Source: Monilinia fructicola
Lineage: Eukaryota; Ascomycota; Leotiomycetes; Helotiales; Sclerotiniaceae
DNA length: 64,000 nt
Reading direction: 5' to 3'
NCBI GenBank assembly: GCA_008692225.1
Contig: VICG01000010.1
Coordinates: 1,240,001-1,304,000 of the forward strand
Position numbers and translations under genes: made by a program. Under the pieces are notes generated by a model. It was not told the DNA's origin. It worked only from the letters and a program-made list of their open reading frames with translations, and ran no database searches. The stretch's first letter is position 1. Each line of letters begins with the position of its first letter. Below are positions 13,957 to 26,186 of the stretch, piece by piece.

Positions 13957-14067
13957 CATTTATAACATTTATAACATTTATAACATTTATAACATTTATA
14001 ACATTATATAACATTTATAACATTTATAACATTTATAACATTTATAACATCTATAAAACATTTATAA
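13957..14067. repeat. 9-bp AT-rich tandem repeat (unit CATTTATAA)
   Basis: About twelve tandem copies of a 9-bp unit CATTTATAA, with a few imperfect copies. It sits in the most AT-rich part of the window. Confidence 0.85.
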
Positions 14068-15018
14068 TATTATTAAATTAAAAAATAAACATTTAGTATA
14101 TTTAATTCTTAAAAATCAAAGTTTTATAATATGTAAGGAAGAATTTAAAAGATATACTATTTTATAACTTTTTGCCCCAGCATAAACCCAAAATAACAAC
14201 AAATACAATAGTATTGTAACTTACGCGGGCGATAGATAATTCATCCTTTGACTTCCTTTTCTCTTTCGATTTCATCTTCTAGAATTGACTCTAATTATGT
14301 TTCAACCTCTTGAAATAAACTGGAGCAACTTAAAATGACGATATTAATTTTGACCAGGTACTTGCTAATTAGTCAAAGTCTCATCGAAGAACGTTGGTAC
14401 CGGTAACCCTTTATGTACCCCCTTATTGGACGATCAAAGGAGAATCAGTGGGTGTGAGGTGAGTATCTAGGTAATTAGTCCTCCCTCCGTATATCCATAC
14501 TGTATGTAGAAAGGAGTTGCGATATCTACCTCCCTACTCTTCGTCGTACATACTAGTAGTAGGTAACAATTTCTAACTGCTCAATAACACTCACCAGGTA
14601 GTTCGGTATAGATCAAATATATCATCATTTCAACAGGCAATTACAATTTCACAAATAGATACCTCCTAGGTAGGCATGACTCTCTTTCTATTCCAACCAT
14701 GTTGATATCGCAACCTACTCTTTCCATCTCAACATACGTATTTCCCCGGTTCTCAATTTTGCTTTCCCACAAAACACCAAACGATACTGCCACTCAACAT
14801 ATCATATTTCACTTCAAACCACTTACTTCACTTCACTTCACCTAAAATTCAAACCACAACGTGTCCTGAGATCTGTTTATTACATTCCCTAAATCACCTC
14901 TGACTCACACAATTCCATTTCCCGGCATGATAAGATGAAGCAGGCTTTCCTGTCCTATACCAAAAATTGAGAACAAAACATATCCCTAAAGATCATTCCT
15001 TGAAGTCGAGTCTCAATC

Positions 15019-16933
15019 ATGAATCGTCGTATCGTCGTGTTTTCTGGCGGAAGTGCCGCTAATAGTCTGGTGGATGTATTTGGAAAAGTTGCTCAAGATA
15101 AGGCTTGTTCCTTGAGTTAGTAAGTGTATAATCATCTTGGATCCTTGACGAGGATATACATAAAGGACGAGACTAATGTGCTCCTCAGTATCATTCCGAT
15201 TAGTGATAATGGAGGCTCTTCTTCCGAGCTCATTCGTGTCTTTGGTGGTCCAGGTATTGGTGATGTGAGAAGTATGTGACCACCTCATATCTCCCAAACT
15301 GACTTGCATCTCGTTGGGTTCTTGAGAGACGTCTCTTCTCATATGATCCATCAGAACATCCGGAACCCGAAACGTAGAAACAACTTCCAATCACGTGATA
15401 ATCGTCTCAGTCTTTACCGACTCGAAATAGCGATGCCAAACTTCAAATCAAAATACACAACAGGTATTCTGGGCATCAAACTAACGGTATAACTCTAGGT
15501 AGACTTGTGAGACTCATCCCCGAGGATCCCACCGGGGCCAATACCGAGAAATCAGCTCTAAAAACATTTTTCAATCATCGTCTTGACCCATCACCTGAAG
15601 AAGCCAAACATGAATGGCTTGCCATAGTGGAGGGACACTCTCCATTGTGGAGTGAGATTACCTCTCCCAAGCGGGAGTTGATTCGGTCCTTCCTAAACAC
15701 TATAAATCTAGAGATTGTCAAGCGAGCTCGTCCTACCTCTGTCTTCAATTTCCAATCCGCCTCCGTTGGCAATCTGTTCTTGACAGGTGCTCGCATCTAC
15801 ACAGGAAGTTTCGAGGCTGCGATATATCTTTTGGGAAGTATCACGGGGGTAAAGGATAACGTCGAGGTCATTCCTGCAATCAACAGTAATTTTTCATACC
15901 ATATATCTGCAGGATTACGAGACGGGTAAGACAAGCTGCCGAAGCTGAACCCCTATGTCCCCACATGAAATCTCTAACCCTCTCACATGCAGGCACTATC
16001 ATTGTCGGGCAAAACAACATTTCCCACCCCATAGCTCCAACCTTTGTCCCCACCCAGCCCGTCAGCCCAGCCACATGGAACAAACGGCTATCGGTCGACC
16101 TCCTCGCGCACGACCTCATCGAAGACGCGAATCTTCCCGGCTCCCTCCCCACCCTCCGAAAGCAAAACATAGATTTCCAGAAATCACACACCGAAGAACT
16201 TTCCAGTCCCATCGAGCGAATCTGGTACATCAACCCTTATGGTCAAGAGATCCGGCCCGCGGCCAATACCAAAGTGCTGGAAGCATTAGGCGACGCGAGT
16301 TGTGTCATCTATAGCATCGGCTCCTTATATACCTCCATTCTCCCATGTCTCATCCTTAGAGAGGTGGGCCACGCAATTGCAGATCCGAGGATCAAATTCA
16401 AGGTTCTGATCTTGAACGGGTGCCTGGATCGCGAAACCCCGGCGTACACGGCGAAAGACTTCATTGATGCGATCGTCCGTGGCTGTTGTGGGAACGGCCA
16501 TGGGAACGGAAGCGGGAATGGCGCGGACGGAGATGGAGACGGGGATGAATACGCCCATGCTCATGCCGTAGCAGAAGAAGAGTGGAAGAAGTATATCACG
16601 CACGTGGTTTACCTCGATGGTCCGGGAACGCCTGCCGTAGACCGCGCTGAATTGAAGAGGTTGGGTATTGAAGCAGTGAGGGTCTATGGGAGAAGAGCGG
16701 AGCCTGAGGGAGTCATCTTGAAGAATCCGGTTATTGATGCTGTGAAGAGCGTGGATGAGGGGGTCAATGGCAGTGTTATTCGTGAGGGGATTGTGGGGGC
16801 TTTGGGTGGTGATGGGGCCGGGATGAGATACGATGGGGCGGGCTTGGGGCAGGCTTTGGAGGCTATTCTTGGTGGCAAGGCGGATAAGGGGAGGGAGATA
16901 CACGTATCTTGGCTGATGATTGGGTGGAGATAG
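15019..16933 (+). CDS. CofD/UPF0052 (YvcK-like) family protein, four exons
   Basis: The family includes archaeal and bacterial CofD (2-phospho-lactate transferase of F420 synthesis) and bacterial YvcK/GlmR, a regulator that binds nucleotide sugars. The fungal role is not established. Exons are 15019-15119, 15189-15271, 15499-15925 and 15993-16933. Motifs are VVFSGGSAANSLV at residue 6, SDNGGSSSEL and GGPGIGDVRS near residues 40-61, and GTIIVGQNNISHP after the third intron. These are the phosphate/nucleotide-binding Gly-rich elements of the fold. A Gly/Asp-rich insert (GNGHGNGSGNGADGDGDGD) lies in the C-terminal half. The third junction is one base out of phase: removing one G of the GGG at 15924-15926 restores both the frame and the expected D-G-T-I-I-V-G join, giving 516 residues. 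The gene converges on the kinase-like gene with 178 bp between stops. Confidence 0.85.
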
Positions 16934-17111
16934 GTAGGTAGGTTATAGCGGGACATTGTATAGAGTAGAGTGGTCACCAACAGGTATACTTTTCTACAGT
17001 GCTACTGTACTTTGCAACGAATATTCAATTCCCGGTCCAATTGTTACCAGGCAACCGTGCACCGCTGACAACCTCGCTATATCAACACGTAACCAGACTA
17101 CCGTCTGCACC

Positions 17112-19103
17112 CTATTTATGCGTACGCCCATCTCGCCACTTATCCCAATCCTCCTCCGAATCCCCCTCATCGTACTCCGTCCCCGACAACGGCTCCTGAT
17201 TGAAGTCCCTCTCGGGATCCGGAATCCTCATCTCCCAATCGTACGTGTCCGGATCCAAGCCCGCCTCCAACATCTTCCAATAGTTCTCCTCCCCCATCCA
17301 CATGTGTCCCATGCGATCATAATACTCCATCATCTGCAGATTCCGCGTTATCGTCCCCGGCACATCGCCGACGCGCTCGGGAACATTAACCGTCGGGCGC
17401 GACTCCAGCACGGGCGGCCCATGCGGCACACGCAGCGGGACCTGCGGGATGCTGCGCGGCCAAGCGTGTATCTCCTCGGGCAGATCGTCGCCGGCATTTT
17501 CGTAGAGGGTGAAGTCGTCGATGGGGGGGTCGGGGGACAGGCACTCGGGCGTCATGGGGAGATCGTCGTCGGCCCAGCCCGGGGCGGCGGTCCGCCAATG
17601 CGACGAGCGCGGCGACCTCCGTAGCGGCGAAGATGGGGTGGAGCGGGGGAAGGTCCGTCGCTCCTGGTCGGGGTCGTGGGGTCCCTCGCGGCCCTCGATG
17701 CTGGCTTCGTAGCCGTTGCGCACGCGCAGCCACAGGGTCTTGACGTCGGGTCGGAGGCTGGGGCTTTCGCGCATGCATTCTGAGACGAGGCGGCGGAGGT
17801 CGCCGCCGTATATTTCTGTGAGATCGTCGTGGATGATGCCGTACGAGAGGGGCAGTTCGTCCTTGGCGTTCTTTCCGGACTTTTCTTTGCCTCCCGAAAG
17901 CTTGTACTGTCGCGGCAGGGCGGCGATCCACTCTTCGTCTTCGGGGTGGACGTGCATGGCTTCGGATTGGTCTTGGTGCATCAGACAGCGGATGATGTTG
18001 TTTGCGAATTGGAATACATTGCTGCATGAACCGTGGCGGAACGGTTGCAGAAACTCATCGTTTCCGATGACGGCTTCCTAGAGCGAGGATGCATGTCAGC
18101 TGCGCCGTGCGAGGGGGGGGGGGGGGGGGATGAGCAGGGTGACAACTCACGGGTACGCGGAAGCCTTCTCGTCCATTCTCGGGCTGGTTTGGGAATCTGT
18201 AACGGCCGCCATGGTTTTGCACATTTAACGAGGGTACTTGGAGCGCGTCCCCAAAATCGCAAAGCTGTGAAGATTAGATTAGGATATCTCCATTCTACAG
18301 ATGCAGCTAGAATCATACGCACCTTCAGCATGGGTACACGATCTTCATCATCTTCACGATACCCGATCAAAACTAGCATATCTCGTTAGAAACCCTGACG
18401 TGGGTGGGTGGATTTTTGAAAAGGAGAACATACTATTCCTCGGCTCAATATCATAATGACAAATCTCATTTTCGATCCAGTCCGGAGGTTGCCTCGAATT
18501 GAGATCTTCATCGTGCATCACGACCTCGTTGCCACAATCCAGCATCATAATCATCCTCGTGAACTGTTTGAAGATCATCCAAATATCGATCTCGGAAAGG
18601 TGCGGCACACCCTTCCGATCAAAGACGCCTAGGTCATGAAACTGCATGTTCTCCCAGTTGACGCCGGGACAATATTCCAAAAATGACACTTCATTCCTGC
18701 CAAGTTCTCGGGCCCCATATATCACCCATTGAGAACAATACTGCCTCAAAATCCCTTGCGGACGTCGAGGTTCAGTCCCCGGCGCATCGTTATCACGTTC
18801 GTAGAGTCCAGAGAGCGCTTCTAGAAATTGGGATTCCAATTTAAAATCATCGTAACCGGCTGGGTAGCCATCAATTCGATTCCCACCTACTCGTCGATGG
18901 TTGAACTTCACAGCTATGTCTTTAGTATGAGGGGGATCCTTATCCTTACAGCAGTACCGAGCGATGAGGCAGGATCTCCCGATGTGTATTAGTCCTTCAT
19001 ATGTCCAGTCATCTCCAATCCGTTTGCTCCACTTTGGCTCGGTTTCCCGAAACTTTCGGAATTCCAGCCCTCCATCGCTAATTGGATCTTCTGCGGCGGC
19101 CAT
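17112..19103 (-). CDS. Degenerate protein-kinase-like protein, four exons
   Basis: Four exons read cleanly into 599 residues: 19103-18434, 18372-18323, 18264-18151 and 18077-17112. Kinase-like elements occur in the right order. DIAVKFN matches the beta-3 Lys strand (near residue 66). HYDIEPRNILI is in the catalytic-loop place (near residue 217). LCDFGDAL matches the DFG magnesium loop (near residue 240). The catalytic loop is altered from the usual HRDxKxxN: Arg is Tyr and the Lys is Glu, while Asp and Asn remain. The C-terminal 250 residues are Pro/Arg/Asp/Glu-rich and probably disordered. No signal peptide or transmembrane segment is seen. It may be a pseudokinase or an unusual fungal kinase-like protein; the substrate is unknown. 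Intron 3 contains a run of 17 G. Confidence 0.8.
18113..18129. repeat. Poly-G run of 17 bases inside an intron
   Basis: Seventeen consecutive G on the plus strand (C on the sense strand) within intron 3 of the kinase-like gene. The length is likely unreliable in any sequencing technology. Confidence 0.8.
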
Positions 19104-20818
19104 GATAAAAATTCAGCAGAATCTCAATGTTGATATGGATCTCTAGGGGTCGGTGCCAAAAAGTGGAAATATTTGGAGTGTGCTAGATATATGGCTGGAG
19201 ACAAAGGGTATTTGCAATTATCCCAACACTGAATGGGAAATCCGCAACCGGTAAGGTGGGCACAAAGCAACTTGCTTGATATAAAGCATAGTCACCGGTA
19301 GCTATCCCAAACAAAGGACTGGAGATTCCTCATTGTACAAGTTGTGGCTTTACCTTATTGTGAGCATACCAGGCTAAACTACCCATGTCCGAGAATCATA
19401 ATGCTGTACACGGAATTTAGGGTGGAAAGCTCAAAACACGACAGAACATCCTCTCCTCGTCATGGAAATATCATGTATATCAAACATGATGTTCCAGCAC
19501 TGTAAGAACGATGAGTTGATGTTCCTAATGAAAGATGAACGCAGATGTTATCGTCCGCCTACTCTGGATTATTCAAAATGGCCTGGCGTGTTTTCTGAAC
19601 TGGCATATCAAATACACACCAGATTGCTACCCTCTGTAGCCTTCTCGCCAATTCAGTGAACCACCTAGGTAGGCCCAATATTTGAATGCAATGGCAGGAA
19701 CAAACACGGGAGTCGAATCTCAAGTTCCGCGCGAGATTCAGAGCCAAGTTCTAGCATGCGATATCATGAATGCAAAAGCTCGGCTCCCTCACAGTCGATC
19801 TGATGTATTTCCTTGATACCTCGAGACCCTGTACTACCTACTATAAGATTGCCAGTGCAAGTTCTTAAAATAGCGATGCCGCGTGGAATTATCCGTCCGA
19901 TTCTTCTCCCGCCTTGTTTTGCAATGAGCTAGCATGCTTCTTATGTTGAAAGACCTGTTCCAACGATTGTAGGTTCTCATGATGCGACATCTTCAATCAT
20001 ATGCCACACTCGTAAAAAATACCTTACCGTACATCCGACATGGATACCGCTTTGGTGCTTGTCCTTGGTAGGAGGAAGGAGTAATACTATAAAAGTCGAA
20101 GGCAAGTCAAGAATATCTTGGTCTCTTTTACTGTAATCCAGTGAGATTTTATCAGGAGATTTTTGCCGTTATTTACTAGGTAGGAGAATCAGTAGCCGTG
20201 AAAAAATTAAACACCATCGGCTCTGCCATGGCCTTTGTATTCAGTAATACATCCGAACTACGATTGAAATTTTTGTGATTCATTGCCGACGCCGACGCCG
20301 ACGCCGAAGTCTTGAATCCTTCCAGTGCATTCAAGATCTTCCCATAGGACTCGAGTATACCCGTGATACACATCAATGCACTTGTTACAAATCGATGCAG
20401 TCTATAGACTTAGCTCTGCAACAAGCGATCTCACATATGTATTACGTGATCAGCTCGAAGTAATCTCAATTTCGAATCCCTCCTTTCGTATCGTTTCGCT
20501 TTGCCCAGGTGTCCATAACCTACCTACCTAGGTAGCTAAAGGTATCCATGGGGCAGAACTTTAACTGGACATCTATCCATACCATCATATCTTATAAATC
20601 TTCAATATCGCACCCAATATGATTCCTCGCGCAAGATTCTTCCCCGGTCGTCTCTTTGCTCCAAGTATACAAGATCATCCATCATATGAAATATTAGAAT
20701 CTAATCCTCTTGTCCCCCAGCAACTCGCGCCCTCAGATTCCTGGTGGGGCGCTTTGATTTTGATAGAACATATATTAAATTATGTCCCGATCATATCATC
20801 AGGCGATTATCTGATACA
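19104..20818. other. Intergenic region, nothing coding seen
   Basis: Only short open frames without recognisable composition. It contains ACCTAGGT palindromes at 19663 and 20526 and a GCCGAC microsatellite at 20285-20307. Confidence 0.5.
20285..20307. repeat. GCCGAC hexanucleotide microsatellite
   Basis: Nearly four tandem GCCGAC units in non-coding DNA about 500 bp before the tRNA gene. Confidence 0.8.
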
Positions 20819-20907
20819 GCCCGTTTGGCTTAGCGGTAAAGCGCATCACTAGTACTTGCAAAACCTTGCAAATGATGAGATCCTAGGTTCGATTCCTAGA
20901 ACGGGCA
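20819..20907 (+). tRNA. tRNA-Thr (anticodon AGT) with a 17-nt intron
   Basis: The acceptor stem GCCCGTT pairs perfectly with AACGGGC. The D arm is TTGGCTTAGCGGTAAAGC. The anticodon stem CATCA/TGATG encloses the loop CTAGTA-(intron)-A, which gives anticodon AGT. The T arm is CTAGG TTCGATT CCTAG. The 17-nt intron CTTGCAAAACCTTGCAA sits one base after the anticodon, the canonical position for nuclear tRNA introns, and is itself a direct repeat of CTTGCAA. The discriminator base is A. The internal A box and B box (GGTTCGATTCC) of a Pol III promoter are present. Confidence 0.93.
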
Positions 20908-23900
20908 ATTCTTTTGTTTTTTGCGTGGTTCGTGTTGGTTGATTGTAAATGGTTTTATTTATTGTTGGCAGTTAATTTTCGTAGGGGACTTTTTAATAAA
21001 AGTGGAGTTGGCTGTGCAGCTAGTGGGTATGGCTGGGCTATCTATCATGGCTGGTGCAGCAACAACAAACACCCTTCTTGGAGGCATTCTAGTTGTTAGC
21101 TGATGAGTGTCCTTGATTGAGAGTCTTACAAAGGCCTCCCACAATATGATTTGTAGGAAGAAGCAATATTTTTAGGATTGCTTTGATACTGTGGAGTATT
21201 CTTGCGCGTTTTTGCCAGATGCTTAGCTGGGTAGTTGGTTGTGTGCCATAGTGACTGACTACCCTGGTGCGAAAAATTCTTTTGACTTCACGTTTCTCCT
21301 GCAAGGTCTTGATTGCTAGCACTTCAAAGGAACAGATCGGCTGGGGAATGTTGGGGTTTGGATCTTCCTATTGATTTGCAAGATGCAGCAACCGCCAGTT
21401 CTGTCAGTATCTCTCGTAGACTTGCTTTGCGAGTCTTCGATTACCTTACCTTTCCGCTGAACATTGATAAGAAGAAAAGGCCTAGTTTCCTTTCAGGATT
21501 GGCTGGGAAATGAGGGCTGCAATGTTAAGCTTGCCATTATTATGTTTTATTTTGTTGATGGAAGGTTCTCAAGATTCTTGGTTGTCAGTTCCCTGCCGAG
21601 TATCGATATTCTGTAGCAGAAGTTAAGAATATATTTATTACTGGAATTACTTGACAGCCAAGTAGGAGAAAGCAAAAGTTCATGGCCGTGAGTTGATAAT
21701 ACCAAAGGTAATATCGTCGCTGAAAAGGAATACGCGTAGAGTGGGAGGTGGGGTTGTTTTGCTTTGTTTCTGGATGGAGCTGAGCTTTCACCATTATGTT
21801 ATTTCTCAAGTTCTGCGGACTACCATACCCGCTTCTCAGGATAGCCATCTAGAAGCGGTACGATGCAGCCAGGTGCCTGCTTGAATAGAGCTGATAATGT
21901 GATATCTGTCTATGTTTTGCTTCTCCTGTAGGGAGACGGAGGTCTAAGATAATAAGCAGATGGTTGAATGATGTGTATTGGTTCGTAGTGTACAGAAGTC
22001 CGAATTCTAAACACGAAGCTTTTAATCAACTCAAAGTCGTGCATATCTAATTTACTCTCCTGATTTAAGTGAACTTTGGTTCCTTCTCGCCATGTTAGCC
22101 CCGAAAACCACTATAGCAGTGATAAAAAACACAACAGACACCATCTATCTATCAGCCAGCAGGCAAGTGACGCTCAGGAGAAAATCGGACTTCTACCCCC
22201 ACCTTTCTCTTGCTTGACTCACGGGATGAGATAGAAAGGGTATGATATTCGTGCAAATTTGCAATCATCATCTACTGGCCTCTTTCCCTGAGGTGATATA
22301 GGATGAACGGATGTGAACCCGTTGCATCTGCAAAAACAGCTGAATCAATCCATCGCCGCTAATCATCTACTATCAATCTTGCCAGCGTATTATTACGATC
22401 ATTCTCCATCATGAGTCATTCGAGATCGAAAGAGGTGTAAAACTCAGAGATGTGTTCAAGGCGTGCAGAATTGTTAGTAAATTTTCTACAAATCGAGGAG
22501 CAGCTATCGTCTTGCTAATTCCTGTAATCTTGGGAAGAATACTTCTCTTATATATTCGCTTCGTCCTGTGGTGCGAGGTTTGTGAAGATGTGCATGTACC
22601 AGTATATTATTTGAATACTCGCCATCCATGTGTATCGAGATGATTGGTCATTTGGACAAGGGAGGATTATGCCACAACCCTGTAGATTAGGAAAAGTTAC
22701 CAAGCTGGAAGACTCTCCTTACCGTAGCATTTAACTGGAATACTGGTCTTCCTTGGTAAGTGACAGTGTTGTAAGACGAGACAATATCGAAGAAAATTGA
22801 CGATTTGGGCGTTTTTTTCGGTTCCAAGATTTGGACTGTATTGATGGAGTCTTAGGTCCTAGTACGTGCCATGACATGCTGAGTTGTGGTATATTTCGGA
22901 TTTTCTTTGGCCTGGGAATGTCTCACTGTTATCCCTACGTGGTGTTGTCGATGAGATATATCACTACTCGAGTATTGCTCCTTCGTCACTCATTGCAACT
23001 AACCGCGAGGACAAAACGAGCAATTCTTTCCTGATGATCACATCTGGACTAAACTTCTCAACCAAGGTTTATTAAGTTTACAAGGCTCGCCAGTAAAAAG
23101 ACTGGCTCCTACCGTGCCATTTCTTCACTTCCCTATACGCTAGTATGATCACATGGTCTGCTTCTTCTCTACTTGATCCGCGAATGACCTGTGCTTTTGT
23201 GTATGGCTGACTGAGGTGACTCGATGTTGATAATTGTACGTGGTGTACGCAATAACGGAGGCTAGCCAGAGGGAATATCTTACACAAAACCTTTCCAATA
23301 CTATTTCCACGCCTTAATTGCTTCCATTTTTGCGTCGCCAGATGATATTTATTTGAACGCTCATAGTTTGAATTCACTGCAAACATCATGTTTCGATTTG
23401 CGGATCACGTTTAGGTAGGTATGTAAACATTGCAAATCTTATTCTAGCAAGAGGCAGAAACTTCGAGAGCGATGACGCACGAGACAAATAAGGATGGTTT
23501 TCTGAGAATTCATTCCAAGCAAGACGCACTACACTTCATAAAATGGAACCAGAAACATAGGATGAATTCTGTGCATTTTTCAGGAGCCGTGTTTATCGCC
23601 AAATTGGAGTTCTTGCCATTATGGTTATTATCTGAATATTGCTGCTATTGACCCCAACGCTGAAATATTATCGTCATTGCACTTGAGACGATCATCAATA
23701 CTATTAATTCTAGCCAGATTCTGGAAAAAATGAAGGTATTCAGTTCTTGGAGGCTAACTTCACTCTGATACTACCATTCATTGCATGTAGTGGTATAGCC
23801 TGTATGTCTATCCAGTATCTATTTATCCGCTTAGCTTTGATACAAGAATCTTGACATCAACAAGGGATTTTATATTCAGGAGTATTACACTTGCTTGTGG

Positions 23901-26186
23901 GATGATGATTCCTGGTACTTCAATCTCCCCACCTCACCCAAAGAACATCACACGTACGTATATCGGATATGAAAATAACTGACGCAGATCAAAACGCAAA
24001 GGAATAGAAATGGAATGATCCTTCATGATGAACAATCGGATAATTCAGGGCGGGCGTGAAACGGATTCCCAATTTCCCATCAATCATGCATCATCATCAC
24101 AAAATTACTGTTCTTTGGGTAGCATGCTGACATTGTGACGCTACCTTGGATATACTTGAAACTGGTTGATAGCAAGTAGATGTTTTTCAGGGTGGTATTG
24201 AAATGTTCTAAAAAACACTTGTCTGTCGAGATCCTTTGGAAATGGAAAATAATTGTTCTTTCCATCAAGAAAGATATTCAACCAAGGTCCACGGGTGTGT
24301 GAATTCACATGACTCTCAAATTCAGGATGGTGCCAGGGAACCCATGACCCATGCATGACCCAAGCAAGATCCTAGAGTCCAACTTTGTGACGGGTGAGGT
24401 TTTCCCTGAGTTCTGGCCTAATGCTTCCTTCCAAACTTCAGAGAGAGGAATCCTGAACACCAGTTCGCAGCAAAAAAGAAAAGCATGTCCCGATACAGTA
24501 AATACTCACAAGGGAATTCCCCCTCATCAATAGCCTAACTTACATCCTCGCACTTGCAAATAAAGATCTAACCAGCATCTCGTCCGGCATCCCCAGCACC
24601 GAATCAAAATCAAAATCATTCCCAGAATCTCAGCCCTAAATACGATCTTCGTTATCTCCCTCTGTCCCGTTCCGGTCGCACAGTCCATCCATCTCATCTC
24701 GAATGGCGAAGTCATGTGTTTTCGAGATGACATGTTCTATATGCTGTACGCTGTACGCTGTTCTCCGTTCGCTGTTCGCTGCTGTTCAAGCACTACCGTC
24801 CCTAACCAGAAGTGCTTACTGTATATTACAATTTATCTTACTGCACTTCTATCGGATAACTAATACGATTTGATTCTCAATGTTCCAATAGCACGACACT
24901 ACTTTAAGTAGGTAGCGGTATGCATTAGCTCTATGCATACTATCGCAACTAGGCCTTTAAAAGTGTACGGAGTATAATTACCTACTAGTTCGCCTTTGTG
25001 ATCTGGTTCCCCTGAGATTATTTTGTTCTTCTGTTATTACAGTACTGCAGATGGATATCCGTCCCATCTACTCTATATCTTCAATCAACGCAGAAGCTCG
25101 TTTATATTTTCAACCTCCTTCATTTTCACATTAAATTTGTTGTCTATCCATCATCGTACTAGGTATTTCCTAGATCTACTTGATGAACATTCACCTTCAT
25201 TCCGTCCAGAGAATAAATTCCGCCAATTTTACATTCATCCTTTACACAAACAAGTCCACCGACTAACAAACACAAAATCTCTCGCTCCCACTACTCCCTT
25301 TCTTCCAAACAAACAACACTAGGCAACCCCCTAACAAAACTAGCAGCCTACTTAGCACACCGTGTGGAGATTACCCAGGACCCAATCCGGCACGCCACAG
25401 CATCCAGCAATCAACCAGCTCCACCCGCGGCCCACGACCCACGGATACGGTTTATGGTTAAATTACACACTGAAAGTTGCGGGTACCTGCTTGGCTCCCG
25501 TGTGTACTCCGGGCGAAAAGGTTTTTTTTGGGGGGCAAAACCTTGGTTTGTCTCTCGACGCTCGGTTAGACCAACTTTATTTTTTTTTTCTTTTCAACCA
25601 GCTTGAAGGTTCCCCTGCCTCGTGTTTGTGGAGATGCGCCCTTTGGCTCCTTGGGTTGGTGGGTGCATGTTACAAGTACTGTAGACAGTGTAGAGTGCTG
25701 GATGGAGATGATGCTACTGTAGATGCGCATTGCTGGATGGTGTATGGAGATGCCGATGCCCACATTAATCACGGAGTACGGTTGATGTAGGGGTAGGGGG
25801 CGATTGAAACTTTGGGTCGTGCAAAAGTGGGCGAGGGAGAGGGGGCAAAGGTGCGGTGATTCGCGTGGCGGTTTCTGTCCTGCCAACGATGGGAAATGAG
25901 CGAACGAAATAAGTTGACAAAATTAATTTTCCCATTACACGAAGTTTCGTGGAAGGTAATCTATAGGTAGCTATTCTCGTCCGCATACGTTCCGTCGTAC
26001 GAATTCCCCCGCACATAACAATACACTTTGAAACATATCCATGAAGTAGATGTGATAAAACTGAATTCCAAAATCCAAACGCTGTCCACCATAATCCTGT
26101 CCTACTCCGCAGTATCCATCATTACACCATCGACTCGCAGCATTAGTCTTCACCTTTTCACCCCCTTACGCACCAATCATCATCTC
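20908..26186. other. Long gene-poor region of about 5.3 kb
   Basis: I can support no gene here. Open frames are short (mostly under 100 codons), scattered over all frames, and lack family motifs or plausible intron-linked exons. No transposon ends, terminal repeats or transposase motifs were recognised. The last 1.2 kb (about 25000-26186) has pyrimidine-rich plus-strand DNA and could hold untranslated sequence. TACGGAGT-type motifs occur at 24966 and, in part, at 25771. Confidence 0.45.

Larger units (their letters stand above)
12224..15018. other. Gene-free, repeat-rich, AT-rich intergenic region
   Basis: No coding region is supported. This is the shared upstream region of FMP27 (-) and the CofD-like gene (+). 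It has many TAGGTAGG/GGTACTGGGTA-type simple motifs (12480-12800), three ACCTAGGT palindromes (12743, 13086, 13151), GGAT and GCAGAT microsatellites near 13500-13680, and an AT-rich core at about 13870-14170 with a 9-bp tandem repeat. The last 200 bases before 15019 are pyrimidine-rich, as in many fungal promoters. Confidence 0.6.

Noticed and set aside
13957..14067. CRISPR-like array or centromeric satellite
   Set aside because: The units are contiguous 9-mers without spacers and cover only about 110 bp, so this is a plain minisatellite.
25362..25886. Open frames of 80-142 codons on both strands
   Set aside because: Overlapping frames in opposite directions, homopolymer-rich, with no family features or supporting introns.
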